Shown: positions 24,062-36,210 of the stretch, piece by piece
How the letters are laid out: every line of letters starts with the position of its first letter
How positions within the stretch are numbered: the stretch's first letter is position 1
Assembly: GCA_032358255.1 (NCBI GenBank)
Contig: JAULBX010018857.1
Span: 62,001-126,000 of the forward strand
Direction of reading: 5' to 3'
DNA: 64,000 bases
From: Heterotrichella gracilis
Lineage: Eukaryota; Sar; Xanthophyceae; Tribonematales; Xanthonemataceae
Translations under genes and position numbers: made by a program
Notes under the pieces: model-generated
What the model was told of the DNA's origin: nothing
The model's database searches: none
The model's input: the letters and a program-made list of their open reading frames with translations, nothing else

Positions 24062-24581
24062 TGCTCTTCGCCAGGATGCATGCATGCATATTCGCAATGC
24101 GTGGTTTGCAACCCGTCTGAAGCAATCTGTATAGTGCGCTGCTACAGAAGCACAAGCACAGCAATATCTGGTGTGGGCATAAGTGATAGTGCTGCAAACA
24201 CAAACGTCATATGCTTTTGATGTCAACAAAGCCTTCACCAACCAGGCATTTGAGTCAGAGTACAAGAGATGCTGTAAAAGACTTCCGCATATGTCTAGCA
24301 GTTGTGTTTACTTTTACAAGCTTGTGCAGCTTGTCCTTGTTGGTTGCCGAGACGAGGTTGTGGGGCGTGCAGATGCATGTGTTTGGATGTCAGTGATTGC
24401 AAGTGCATTCAACGCCTTAGCAACGCCTGGCAGGTTAGGTTTCCACAGGCAACGTTTGCAGAGTAGTTCAAATTCTATTGTACTTAGCAAGCACCAAGTC
24501 AAGAGCTCTTGCTCTTTACCTCGCCAGGTGCCACTACACACCTTGCGTTCAAGCCTAGCTACCTGTGCTTCAACAGCCAAG
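24062..24581. promoter_or_regulatory. Divergent intergenic region UIM gene / HAD gene
   Basis: 520 bp between divergent start codons. Contains a GATGCATGCATGCATAT palindrome run just upstream of the UIM gene start (about 24075-24092). No known element recognised. Confidence 0.4.
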
Positions 24582-26674
24582 ATGACCACTTTGATAAGCT
24601 TCGGTACGAAAAACATCTGTTGCATGATCTGCTATTCATCCCGCCAATCCAAGGTGCCTGCACCAAAGAGTCTAGGGATGTCCTTACTGTCCTTAGTGCG
24701 GTGTAGATGTGGATGGCACCTTGATTCACAGCATAGGAGACACCGCCAACAAGCTGCACAAAGATGCGTTCATCCACTGCTTCAAGGCTGTGTTTGACGT
24801 GGACACCAACATCGACGTGGTGCACCACCACGGCCAAACTGACCCGCTGATAATCATCAAAGTGCTGGAGTTTTCTGGCTACTCCAAGCAAGAGGTGCGC
24901 CCTTTTGATGCAGGACTACCCACCCTGTGCTTTCCGTTTCTACACTCCTACTTGAACAGCAAGTGCAGTGGTTAACGCTGTCTGCTGTTGTGAAACTATC
25001 GCATTTTTAGAAAAGCGACGGTTGCCTTTCTGTTACACAATTATTTCTTATACCCAACCCAGCAAAATAGTGATATTAGCAAATAGACCTGTACCTGTTA
25101 CCCTGTAGGTTATGGACAAGCTGCCAGAGCTGGAGCAGGCCATGATCGATTACTTTGAGCTGCATGTGAAGCACGCGGGAGATGGTTTGGAACTGCTACC
25201 AGGCGTACTTGACCTGCTCAAGACACTGAAGGTCGGATTGGTCTTTATTGCTTTTGTTTCTACTTGCTGTCATTGCTACTGCAGCTACCAATGCGACAAT
25301 GCTGGGATTAAGGCTTAGGGCCCCTAAGTAAGGGGTTCAGGCTTTGCGTGGCATGTAACTCAACGCCCCTCGCCCCATTCGAGGGAGGGCTCCCCACTCA
25401 CCACTTATATTCCACATTGCATGAAGTGCTGCAGGGCACGGGAATTGGGGCCCATGTGACTGGCAACTCGCAGCCTATTCTGAAGAAACTAGTTATGTTT
25501 ATTGAAAAGCCCGTTAAATGCTGCAGGGTAGGGGGGACGTGGCCATCTGCCTTGTGACCGGCAACCTGCAGCCCATTGGGTGGGGCAAGATGGGCGCGCT
25601 GGGTGTGAAGGACCTCTTCACAGAGCCGCTCTTTGGGGGATTTGGCAGCGACTACTGCAGCGGCAACACCGAGGAGAGCTGGAAGGACCGGGCAGAGCTG
25701 GTCCGCATTGCAGCCAAGAAGGCAGAGGAGGCGATAGGTATGCAGAGCGCAGCTTGTAGGCTGACCAAAAACCTTCATCAGTTTCGGGCACCTACCATGA
25801 ATCAAATTTTCTAATCAGGTGTATTCATGGACCCGAGACCAAAATCCCTGAACAGTGGTAACACCGAGAGAGCTGGAAGGACCGGGCGGATCTGGTGCTC
25901 ATTGCAGCTAAAAAGGTGGAGGAAGCAATATGTATCAGCGGGCACGGAACCCTAAACCCTATACTAAACCCTGAACAGTTAAAACAGTCAGGTTCTAGCC
26001 AGCAGCAATAAACACACAGGGAGGTTGAAATCCAATCAATTGGATGAGATTGTTGGAGTGATTTAAAGGATGATTGCTTATTTTCTCTGTACCCACGTTC
26101 GGCCGCGCATGGGTGACACCCACATGAAACTATGGCTGTTGACAGTGTCATTATCTCAAATGGAGACAACGGCAATGTTTCCTCTTTCTTTCATTCATTG
26201 TCTGCCTGCAGGTCCCATCAAGGCGCGGTTCCACGTGGGTGACACCCCCATGGACATCATGGCTGCAGAGGCCGCTGGGGCAGTGGCAATCGGCGTGTCC
26301 ACAGGCGTGTTCAAGGCCCAAGAGCTGCATGCATCAAGCACAAATGGTACGACAACCATATCAAACTGTGTGGCGAGCATGATGCTTGAAGGTCCGAGGG
26401 TGGCTAGATGCTTGTTTGCAAACCCAGTGCGCAATCTCTGCACTTACGATCATATGATGCGTCAGCATTGCTGCAGCATGGAATGAAAGTTCGTAGATCA
26501 TGCTGAATATCTGCAATGGGATTCTAGGCCACATGCTTCAAGCGTGACACTGTGGCCCGGGATGTGTGTGTGCCGTTTGCTGACACATTTATCTGCGGAT
26601 GTATTGCAGGTGCAATCATTCTGGATGGGCTTCACAACCACGAAGGCTTCTTCCATGCAGCTGGCTTGCTATGA
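24582..26674 (+). CDS. HAD-superfamily phosphatase, phosphoglycolate-phosphatase-like
   Basis: Haloacid-dehalogenase hydrolase; the substrate is not predictable from sequence alone. Exons: 24582-24603, 24707-24894, 25109-25231, 25527-25737, 26212-26346, 26610-26674; 247 residues, phases agree, with a C1-type cap. Motif I is SFDVDGTL with nucleophile Asp8 and general acid Asp10; motif II is Thr122 in LVTGN; a likely motif III Lys is in the GWGKMG stretch; motif IV is GDTPMD (Asp192/Asp196). The cap between motifs I and II is helical, as in PGP/beta-phosphoglucomutase relatives. Odd: coding exon 1 is only 22 nt and its phase-1 intron splits the codon of the nucleophile Asp. Three introns carry echoes of neighbouring exons. 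No targeting peptide is evident, so it is probably cytosolic. Confidence 0.88.
25426..25578 (+). repeat. Echo of HAD exon 4 start
   Basis: 25426-25482 is a diverged copy of 25517-25578, the acceptor and the TGNLQP-coding start of exon 4 (shared TGCTGCAGGG, TGTGACTGGCAAC versus TGTGACCGGCAAC, CAGCC(T/C)ATT). Confidence 0.7.
25661..25982 (+). repeat. Echo of HAD exon 4 end, followed by CCCTAAA run
   Basis: 25661-25740 is repeated at 25856-25930 (shared GAGAGCTGGAAGGACCGGGC, ATTGCAGC). The copy is followed at 25947-25980 by CCCTAAACCCTATACTAAACCC-type sequence (written here as its motif). Identity is about 80%, and the copy is slightly out of frame. Confidence 0.82.
26104..26262 (+). repeat. 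Echo of HAD motif IV coding segment
   Basis: GCATGGGTGACACCCACATG at about 26106-26125 parallels CACGTGGGTGACACCCCCATG (26233-26253), the DNA that encodes the GDTPMD catalytic loop. Short, but in the intron directly upstream, as with the other echoes. Confidence 0.6.
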
Positions 26675-27026
26675 TTTTTATGGCGGCTTGCCTTCAGCAG
26701 GGCTGCCCTTGCCTGAGACGACTGACAGCTGCTCAGCGTTGCTCAGTGCTAACAGCGGCAGTGGCAAGATGGAGCAACATGAAAATTAACCATATCAGAA
26801 ATAGTAGCAATTACATAGAATGCCCTTGCTCGATGCAATCTATTTATGTTTGCCAAATTGACTTTTGCTCGCATACATTTGAAAACGAAGATTCATTCAG
26901 ACAAAAATATGTGTACCTGATTCAAGTAAAAAAAAAATCCGCTCAGCTTGCTAGTGTACAGGGTCAGCATTTCTATGTCATGACAGCTGTCAACCGTTTT
27001 ATTGGGGTTTATTATCCAAAGCTAGG
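26675..27026. other. Convergent spacer HAD / TOUGH
   Basis: 352 bp holding both 3' UTRs. AT-rich from about 26780. A minus-strand TGTAA lies at 26811-26815, about 210 nt past the TOUGH stop. Confidence 0.45.
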
Positions 27027-30000
27027 TCATTCGCTAGAGCCTCCAGTGCCTGTTGACGAATCGTCATCGTCTCGGTCGCCCTTGCTGGATTTGCTGGCCT
27101 TTTTGCTCTTGCTAGCCTTTTTGGATGCGTCTTTGGCACCTGGGACACAATGGCATGCAGTAGTGAGGGTCGCGCGATTCATGCGCAGTGACATGTGCCC
27201 TGCTTTAGGAGGCTGGATTGCAGTCCATTCAGGACTGTGTATATATGTTTGACGTTTGCCACACCCTTGGCAGCAACAAGCAAGTACAATTTGTGTACTC
27301 TTCATGCCTGTGCCAGCTACGTTGCGGGCATGGGGCCATTTAATAATTTATGTACCTTTGCAAGGAGTATTGACCGCATACTAGGAGTAAGTTAACCAGG
27401 CAAAGCCATTTACATTATGTTGAATACTCGGTACACACTGCATTGCACAAGTCCGTCCAATGCCCACCCAAACCCGGCACTTGACAGGGATCATCAGCAT
27501 ACCTTTGCCCTTGGACCGCTTGTGTTTGCTCTTTTTCTCCTTCTTGTCCTTTTTCTTTCTCTTGGATTTGGACAGCGCGCTCACGATGGCCCGCAGCTGC
27601 TCATCCGTGAGCTGCTGCTTCTCAGGTGCGGGTGGTGGTGGTGGTGCAGGTGGCGGCTGGGGACCAAGGGCGGCCCCTGCATCGGCCGCATTGGCGTGCG
27701 CAAATGTATCCCTCCCCGAGGTTGAGGGCTGGGCGCCCACATGAGCGGCCTACACATTTCACATAAAAATTCGCGTCAGTGGAGCAGAGGACATTATTCA
27801 CGGCTTGGGATTTTGTCATGCGAACATCCTGCCTTTGCCTTGCGGCACAATATAACCACATTACGATGCATTCTAGCAGCCGACGTTTTGCACGAGCGGC
27901 AGTGCTCACTTCTATCCTGGCACTGTTATACCATTTGCTGATATTCCAAATCAACTTTCAAGAATTTGAGCGAGTACAACTCCAGTCAGCCCCAGGTTTA
28001 GGGTTACGCTGGCGTCATACGCTGGCGTCAAGCTGCTCAGCATCGTACCCTTGACACTGATTCGACGCCGTTGGTCCCGCTGCTATGCTGTGCACCTGGC
28101 AGTGGCGCTTGCTGCTCCACCTTACTGGCCTGTGGCTCCTGCTCACCCTCGCTCTCTGCATCTGATGATTCGCTGTCTTCAGCTTCAAAGATGAGCTTGA
28201 ACAGGTCTACTGGCCGCTCCACCTACAATATAAAAAATGCTTAGAATTACCAACAATACATAAATTTAGATTGATTTGAATTTTACATCCATACAGTAAT
28301 ACATAACGATACACATGTATGTAAACATGCACCAATGAGCAAAGCAAACAGGTGCAGGTCCACCTACCTCTCTATGTGCACACGTTCCTGAACAGACAAA
28401 TTAGAAATTCATAATGATTAATTTGAAAACTACCGCCTCATCTCAAGTGTGAGGGCAAAGGTCGAGGATTAGACAGGGTGAGGGAGATTCAGCCACTAAG
28501 GCTGGTCATTCCCTCATGTGTCCTACCTGTGCAGGCTCATCAGCTGCCCCTTGATCTCCCTGCTTCTCCCCTTGGTCAAGTGCACCTGATGGCCCCAGGA
28601 TACCCTCAAGGAAATCCTGTGCATCGGACGTGGGGGTGCTGGAGGCAGCCTGCACCGCCACCATTGCTGCAGCTTGCGCCTGCAGGGGGTGCGAGGTGCA
28701 GGTGTGTCAGCAAATGGGATCCACAGCGTCACGCAGATGCCACTTGGCAGTGCGTGTATGGGTCGAAAGCTGACACTCACAGCCTGCAGGGATGGCATTT
28801 GGCAGTGTGTGTATGTATGTATTAGAGAGCTAGAATGTACAGCGTAATAGAGATGCCACGTGGAAGTATGTGCATGGGGCTGGCACTTGGCAGCAGCTTG
28901 CAAAGGACACAAGAGCGTGGCGTGGGTGCGGCAAGTATACTAAATTCCTGGTGATTTGCAAGCCCTGAAGATTGCATCCCTAGTCAATTACATGCAACCC
29001 GGCAGTACTGCTGAACTGCATAATATCTACAAAGATAAATGCAAATAGCGTCCCTGGTGGATGCATCCCTGGTGGATTGCACGCACGGTAGTGACACTGC
29101 AAGGTCCCGCACCTGCACGGCTGCCTTGGCCTGGTTAATCTTCTCCTGCAGCTCAGGCGGCATGAGCAGCGCCTCAGTACCGGCAGGCACATGTGTAGGG
29201 GGGCGGGGGGGAGGAGGGGGCAGCGCAGGAGGGCCGGGGACAGCCATCTGCAAGGGGGACACATGTATGAAACACATTATACAAAGTTGCAATAGTTACC
29301 TCTGAGAGGTGTAGGCGTGAAGGATCATATAGTTGCATGCCCGGCTGTAACAAGCGTGTCAAGCAAGGAGTTAAGTCCACCAGTCAATCCACACAAAAAA
29401 GCACAGCATCATCGCCAAGATACTCTTTTGCTACGTGTAAATCATACTGCCTAAACCCTAAACCCTAGCCTGCCCAATCCTCACCACCGACAAGGTCTCT
29501 GGCAGGGCTAGGTGGTCGGTCTTGAACTTTGACATGTGCAGCTCTGCTGGCTTGCCCTGATAGGGGTCAGGTACGTTGAGGCGCTTGCATAGCAGGGGGG
29601 TGGGGCGCCAGTCCTCCCAGGAGCGAACAGGGCGCTGCAGGGGGTTTGGCGGGGCGGCGCCACTAGTGGAGGGCCCAGGTTCGGACGCGCCGGGTTGGAG
29701 CCTGGAGCAGGGGCGGGGGGTGATCGTGTGTGATGGGCGTGGAGTTTGCGCGCTTTGGTAGGTGCACGCAAATGGAAAAGTTGCCCGTGTTCCAGGCAGG
29801 CGCGGTGCACAGCAAAAACGTGTACACAGCGAAAAAACCCCGCATGCACCCCCTGTGGCTCTCAGCGTTCAGACACTTCCAATCCATGTCAGCTGCCACA
29901 CATGTGCAAACCACCCTACATGTTGTGGTCTGCAAGGCACAAAAAAATTCTTAGTCATCATCATTGGTACTTTTAATTTTTCACATATTTCCTCACCCTG

Positions 30001-33000
30001 CTGACATGGATGCCAGGAACTCGTCTGCCATCTGCGCAGCGCTGGGCTTCTCTGGTTGGTACAGCCCAGGGCGAGCTACCTTGCCACCGTTCAACATGTC
30101 CTGGTTATCGCCCCTGCGCCAACACAAGACGGGCTGTTAAGGGCTTCGGGTTACAATAGCTTAATTTAGGGTTTGGGGCTAAGCCATGTCCTGACTCTCG
30201 CCCCTGCGCCAACACAAACCAGCATTTGTAAGGGTGGGGCACTTTAGGACAGCGGCGGCCACATGCTGATTTGCCCTCGACCTATTAACTGCCTTTAATT
30301 GAAAGGAAGCGCATGGCCAATGCAGGTTATGTTGGCGGTGCAGGATCCATTTCCTTAAATATAGCATGTGCAATGTGGGCCATGATGCTAAAAACTCTCT
30401 ACTGCCGCCAACGCAAGGAGCAACCGATTCCCGCCTCAGCAAATGCAATGTGTCATAATTTTACCCTTAAACCCCCCTCTTGCCCACCTGACAAAGTTAT
30501 TGTTTAGCACCGCCTGCAGCCGCATCCTGTCCCCTTCCGCAATCGCACCCAACTTCTCCCCTAGGCTGATCCCCGGCCTGGGTGGGGGAGGGGGCAGCGC
30601 CACATCCGCACCAGCACCAGCACCACCACCACCAGCCAGTGCCGCAGGTGCTGTGGGTGTGCCACCCGGCGGTGGTGCGGTGGTGGGGGGTGCTGCGGAG
30701 GTGGAGGGGAGGGGGGTTTCTCCCAGTATGGCTCCCCGCTCGTCCATGGTGAGGGGCGAGCTGCGCTGCGCGGGGTTGACCGCGGCAAACTTGTGCATGG
30801 TCTGCATGGCAATTAGTGGTAATAATCTTAATAATATCAGTGTTGATATTAATGAACTTGCAAGTGTTAACTCCAATATACTTGTGCATGTTCTGCGTGG
30901 CAAGTGCCATGTCAGGCCTAACATGGTGGGGGTGGCGGTGGTAGTGGTGCTCAATCCGCAGCCACGGTGGTGGTGGCATCACTACGACCCACAGTTCTAC
31001 AATGATTCCATATCAACTTCCGCCAAACACTAGCGCACCTGGAACACATGCAGCTTGTGGCGGTAGTAGCCCGCCCCTGGCCCGCCCACCAAAAAGGCAA
31101 AGCGGGGGTCCGAGGCGTGCTGCTGCAGGGCCAGGCTCTCCACCTGCACCCCGTTGCGCGCCACATAGGCGGCCAGGGTGTCAATTGCACGCTGAAGGGT
31201 GGGGTCGGAGGGTGGGGGGACAGCGGCGGCGGGCGGCGGCCCTGCGCGGGGTGGGGGGTGGGGTTGGGGGTGGGTCGGGTGAAAGGGGTGGTTGTACTTG
31301 CTGGAAGGCACGTTTCTAGAGAAACATTGTCTGAAGTGCAGCAAGGGACTAGCTCTGTTTGACTGGGGTGGAGCCACCAGGACCGTGCTAGGGTTTGGCC
31401 TAAACCCTTATGAAAGCGCGCATGTGCAGGTTTGGCACTGCACCATACCTTGCGGCGCCGGGGCCACCAGGATGGCGCTAGGGTTTGGCCTGAACCCTTG
31501 TGGAACCTCGGGCGGCGGGTAGTACTGGAGCTGCACCGAGCCTGTCCCCCGCACAAACCCCCGCACAAAGGCGCTGTGCTTGTGGAGGTGCTGCTTGGAC
31601 TGCAGGAGCAGGGGGGCTTGGCGCCCAGGGAGCGCATAGGTATGCCCGCCTGGTTGCCTGGGAGGGAAGAGGCACATGGTGCTTGAGGGCTGATAAGCAA
31701 GGAGCGGCTGGGGCAAGGAGAGTTGCGGTGCGTGCTGTGGCGGTTGACAGAAACCATGCCAATGCAAGAGGAGGTGCTGTGCATGTGCAGATGCTGATTG
31801 GACTGAAGCAGCAGGGAATTCTGGCGCCTAGGAGGGCATATCAGGCTTGCCTGGGAACTAGGTGGATGTGGGGCTGCCTTGTACGAATGCACCATATCGA
31901 ATGCCAAATAACTTGCAGCATGCATGTGCTACAATCCCCCTTCTTCAAACCCCTTGTTACGCCATAGCACAAGCCACATTTTCCACCCTCCCCCCCTAGA
32001 ACCCACACACCTGGCCCCAAACTTGAAGGGCCCATCCTCCTCGTCCGAGGCATCATCGTAGTTGTACGCCTCCCTTGCCGGCTGCTCGCTGGTGACGTAA
32101 TCTTCCATCATGCCATAGGTGTCGTCCTCGTCCATCACCCCGCTGCCAAAAGCGATTCCGTGCCCTTTTCGGGGCTGCGCCACGGGCTCTCGCTCCCCTT
32201 GGCGGGCGCGCTTGGCGGCCCGGAACTCCTCGGCGCCCCTGTAGGCGATTGAGGGGTTGTTGAGGTGGTGATTGAGGAATGTACGGAGACATGTTAAACA
32301 GGAGAGAATGCCCTTCCTATTCCAAACAAACGCGCCTGTTCAAGGGCAGGACTGTGTAGATGAGGTTTTTGGCGGTGTTGAAGAAATGCATGTGCGTCCA
32401 CAACTCCTGTTCACAGTTCATCTTGTTATATGGCAAGCTACAGTTTCAGTAATAAATTACAATACCAATCCACAATCCACAATTACAGCTGCAAGAAAGT
32501 GCCACACACTTGAAAGGATCGAACCCCAGACCGTGGTAGTTGTCCTTGGGCTCCAGCTGGAAGATGGGGGTGTTCTCCTTGCCCACCCCCGCCACCTGGC
32601 CCCATTTGGACCCCCTCCCTCCGCTGTCTGCAGCCGCCTCTGCAGCCCCCACCCCGCGGCCTTGGCGCCAGCCCATCTTGGACAAAAGCTGGATGCCTGC
32701 AGGGTGTTGGTAGGCTTCAAAGTTGTGCCCCAAAGATATATTGCTGAAGCAAATGATGCATTAAGAAATGACCGTTTATAGAATTAAGGTACTGTCGGCG
32801 TTCCTACGGTATATCAATCAATCCGCCCAACCATTGCTCTGGCTTTGTAAGGTTCAGCCTGCATCCAGCACATGTGGATGGAATGGTTTGGGGAATGCAT
32901 GCCTTGAGGCATGAGGCCATGACCTCTATGAAGCCATGACCGGGGTGACGCAAGCATCATGGCTATGCATTGCGCATGCACATTCCCTCCCTCCCTGGTA

Positions 33001-34158
33001 CATGCATGCATCATCGAGCACATGGCCCTGCCAAGTACCTGCAGAAATTGATGCGATTGCCTCATCCCCATGTGGAATATGCCATGGCCCATGAGTGCTT
33101 CATTTGTGAGAGGCCACAGCAGCCAATGCCAGAATTGCGGCAGCATGCAAGGAAGAGCAGCTCAAGTGGCATGACATGCACCCTTGCCCCGCTTGAATGC
33201 ACAAACCTGTGCCTATCCAATCCGCCACCACCAGTACCCCCGCTGTGGCAACCATGCACTACACTGATCCGATTCCACCCCCTCCTGTGCACAAACTCCC
33301 ACCTATCGAGTCCGCCACTGATGCGATCAGCTCCTCCGGCACGCCAAAGGCAGCCAGGCCGGGCCGATCCGCAGCCGCCAGCCTGGCGTCCCGTCTGGCC
33401 AGCTCAGCGGCGGCGGTGCCGAAGGTGTCATACTTCTGGGTGGTCTGTAGCGTCGATTTCTTCAGGTCTGCCAGCTCGTCCTCATCCAGGAAATCCTCCA
33501 GGTTTTGCGCCCTGCGCCCACATTGGTTTTTCACAGGGTTCCCAGCCGTAGCATTGGGTAGGGATGGGTGGGGATGGTGGCATGGATGGGCGGGTGGCCA
33601 CGCGGTAACCTCCCTGGGTGCACTCCTGAAACCCAATACCAATAAGGACTTCATGGCTGCAAGTGCAACAACACAGGCAGTGGACAGCATTTCTGGCAGT
33701 TTATCTGCCAGCGCAGTATGGAAGTGCAAGCCACAGTGGGCCACAGGGGGTGTGCTACGTACTGGTGAGCCTTTCGGTCCTGGCGCGATGACTTGAAGGT
33801 GGCAGGCACGAAACCCTCCTTGGAGCCCACTGTGTTGAAGAACCCTGCGCTGTACCCCCCGGTGAAGGCCCCATGGAACCTGCGCTTGCCCTCCTCATCC
33901 GTCACCTCCTGTGTCAGAAAAGGGGACATGCTTGTCATGCACCCAACACCACTTACTTTCCAACCATAGACAGGACCGTTTTGCCCATTCTTTTGTGTCC
34001 ATGTACAAGCCACAACCCACCTGTTTCCACACCGGGAGTCGCTTGGTTGCAGCAGGGTCATGGGGAGGTGCCTGCCTGCCAGGTATGCGACCTTGACGCT
34101 CCTCTTCAACCTCGATTGGGGTACCATAGTACACAAAATCGTCGTCCCCGTCCTCCAT
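27027..34158 (-). CDS. GPATCH1: TOUGH / GPATCH1 homologue, spliceosomal G-patch and SURP protein
   Basis: Nuclear splicing factor (Arabidopsis TOUGH, human GPATCH1). Exons (minus): 34158-34021, 33908-33763, 33511-33303, 32696-32510, 32238-32011, 31657-31449, 31241-31039, 30801-30488, 30113-29997, 29701-29485, 29344-29300, 29247-29113, 28679-28527, 28222-28049, 27749-27503, 27139-27027; 944 residues, all phases agree. N-terminal family block [14 protein letters not shown] and [32 protein letters not shown]-patch core [20 protein letters not shown] domain at about 373-440 ([18 protein letters not shown]); the family box [15 protein letters not shown]; a Lys-rich C-terminus fitting nuclear localisation. 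Within the intron between exons 8 and 9, the exon-9 edge is echoed at about 30185-30222. The exon 10 donor is ambiguous by 3 nt (29485 or 29488). Confidence 0.92.
31373..31495 (-). repeat. Echo of TOUGH exon 6 end around a TTTGG/CCCTAAA-like core
   Basis: GCCACCAGGA(C/T)(C)G.GCTAGG, GTTTGGCCT and AACCCTT are shared by about 31373-31408 (intron) and 31458-31495 (exon). Both copies contain the telomere-like core GCTAGGGTTTGGCCT.AACC. In the exon this core is translated (FRPNPSA). Confidence 0.72.
31566..31857 (-). repeat. Echo of TOUGH exon 6 start
   Basis: The exon segment 31566-31661 (GGAGGTGCTGCTTGGACTGC, GGCGCCCAGGGAG, TTGCCTGGGA) is repeated at about 31758-31857 in the flanking intron, with about 25% change. 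It includes the region of the splice acceptor. Confidence 0.72.
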
Positions 34159-34757
34159 CCTACAGCCTTGCTCTAGCTAGACCCCTCGCCAGCTGTGTGG
34201 CACATGCATGCATATACGAGTCATGCAGAATGCATGCAAATATTTTCTAGTACGCAGGTGGTGTGCTACGAAGGCACTTGCACTTACCCAGGTTCACCAC
34301 CTATCTATCTAATCAAGCATCGTAGAGGAGGAGTTCAACAGTCAGGTGCACAAAATAAGCTACATATCCGTCGAGTCAGACATACCTAAGGTGACCGGGC
34401 AAGTCTCGAGTATATAAATATCAACTCGTTTACAGCAACACTCACTAAAATTTTGGAGGAGCTCTTGCCGTGTGCTAGTCTTCTGCTTGTTTTTCTGTTG
34501 GTAGTCTTCACCACTCCCAGGAAGTAGTTGCACCTTGGATCGCCCAACAAGACTGCATGCCCGACTGCATGCTGCATCACCCCCACCACTTTCAACGACG
34601 GTGATCTGGTTTATGTTTTAGAGGACAGCCTATTTTACTGCAGTAGACAGTGCTGAGTATTGACACCGTTGCTGCCGTGATTGGCACATTGTGGGGTAGT
34701 TGCTTCGCTGTTTGCATTTCAGTAGATTTGGTTGGTATCCTATTGACGTAACTTGCC
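34159..34757. promoter_or_regulatory. Divergent intergenic region TOUGH / RHIP1-like
   Basis: 599 bp between divergent start codons; both promoters are expected here. It contains GCATGCATAT/GAATGCATGC palindromes near 34205-34235. No TATA box at a convincing position. Confidence 0.4.
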
Positions 34758-36210
34758 ATGGATCAAGTAGTGGAACAAGTCAAAGAGTTCTCCGCACGCG
34801 CCACCAAGGTCGTGGACGAGGGGATAAGCAGTGCGTCGCATGCAGTCAAGAGCACCACGGCCGTTGCAAGCAAAGAAGCCGAGAAAGCGTATGGAGAAGC
34901 CCAGGTTGGTTTTGCACTGTTACCAGGCTTGGCATGTGCAAACGTGTTGCTATGGTAGTAGTGTAAAGCTGTGCCGCACTGCTGTTAACTTCTGGAGTTG
35001 ATGGGATATGCATGCATATGCTGCTTATTCAGGTGATGCAGCCCAAGTGGTTGGCATGTTGCAGGTGTATGCTGACAAGGCTTCTACTCAACTGAAGGAG
35101 GGGGAAAACTACCTGCTTGGGAAAGCCAAAGGTAAGGCTGAAATAGCTGTGGCTGCTAAGCTTGCAAAACGCCCCATGCCTGTGGCCATGCTGAGCGTTC
35201 TTTGTCGCGCGCAGAGGGGATCTCCTTGTTCCAAGCTTATGAGCCGGCTTCAAGTGCCGTTGCGGCGGGGACTGCACTCCTACTAATCCCAGGTAAGCTT
35301 TTTTGTATCATCACCCACCGCATTGAACTTGCCTTCTGGCGGCATGTGTCCTGTGTGTCATGCTTGACCAACCGCAAGCAGCTGATGAAGCCTGTTGTAA
35401 CTGCAGCCACCAGGAGGTTCTTGTTTCGGCAAACAATTGGGAGGTTCAGAAGCGAGGAGGTAAGCTTGGATGCAGCTATATGTGCACACCTGCACCCACC
35501 TGCCCCATGCTGTGCACTTAAATAGCTGCCTTTGCACAGGCTGTGTTTCGATCGGCGGAGCGAAAGTCCAAGACCTTGGCAGAGACGGTGGATATGCAGG
35601 TGCGTTGGAGTCACAAGTCTTGGGATTAGTCCATTGCCCAAACTTAATTCGTGGCTGCTCGTCAAGCTGTGGGCATCATACTGCAACAGGCAAGGTTGTC
35701 GGCAACTCAGTTCCTGGGTAACCATGGCCTATTTTGTAGGTCAAAGAGGCCGAGAAGCTGCAGGAGCGGGTCAAGCTGGCAGAGGAGGAATACCAAAGAG
35801 GCCTGAGCAAGCTCAAATCCTCAAGCTCGCAGCTGCAGTCGCTGATGCGGCAAGTCACCAACACGGAAAAATCCGCAAAATGTACGTGGCTGCAGTGCCC
35901 GTGGGTGACCATACTGTTTCCCCTCCCCATCACTGTGTCTCAGGCTCGATTGCTGTAGTCAACACCTTAACATGCTGCGTGCAGACCTCATCCGGGACTT
36001 GCGGGAGCTCCCAAGCCAGCAGGCGCTTGCCCTTCGTGCAGAGGTAGGTTCAAGCCACTGCTTGTGCTGTTGTTAATACGCACACCTGATTCTCAAACTC
36101 AAGAAATGGTATGCTCCTGGCAGGTGGCACAAATGAAGGCAGTTGCCAAAACCGAGCACAGCAACTTGGATCGGACGCTGTATCAGCTGGTGAAGAAGGG
36201 GCTAGCATAG
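34758..36210 (+). CDS. RGS1-HXK1-interacting protein 1-like coiled-coil protein
   Basis: Relative of the plant RHIP1 family, described in Arabidopsis as bridging the RGS1 receptor and hexokinase in glucose signalling; the role in an alga is unknown. Exons: 34758-34904, 35065-35131, 35215-35292, 35407-35459, 35540-35599, 35740-35881, 35985-36043, 36124-36210; 230 residues, phases agree. N-terminal amphipathic LEA-like stretch (KEFSARATKVVDEGISSASH); a single hydrophobic segment SSAVAAGTALLLIP; the conserved box RRFLFRQTIGRFRSEE; then a long coiled coil (EAEKLQERVKLAEEEYQRGL) ending in LPSQQALALRAEVAQMKAV. The box and the coiled coil follow RHIP1 in order and length. One membrane anchor is likely. 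This gene has no clear intron echo. Confidence 0.8.

Noticed and set aside
25856-25930. HAD echo as a mutually exclusive exon
   Set aside because: It is one base shorter near its start, which breaks the frame, and it lacks an acceptor in the right place.
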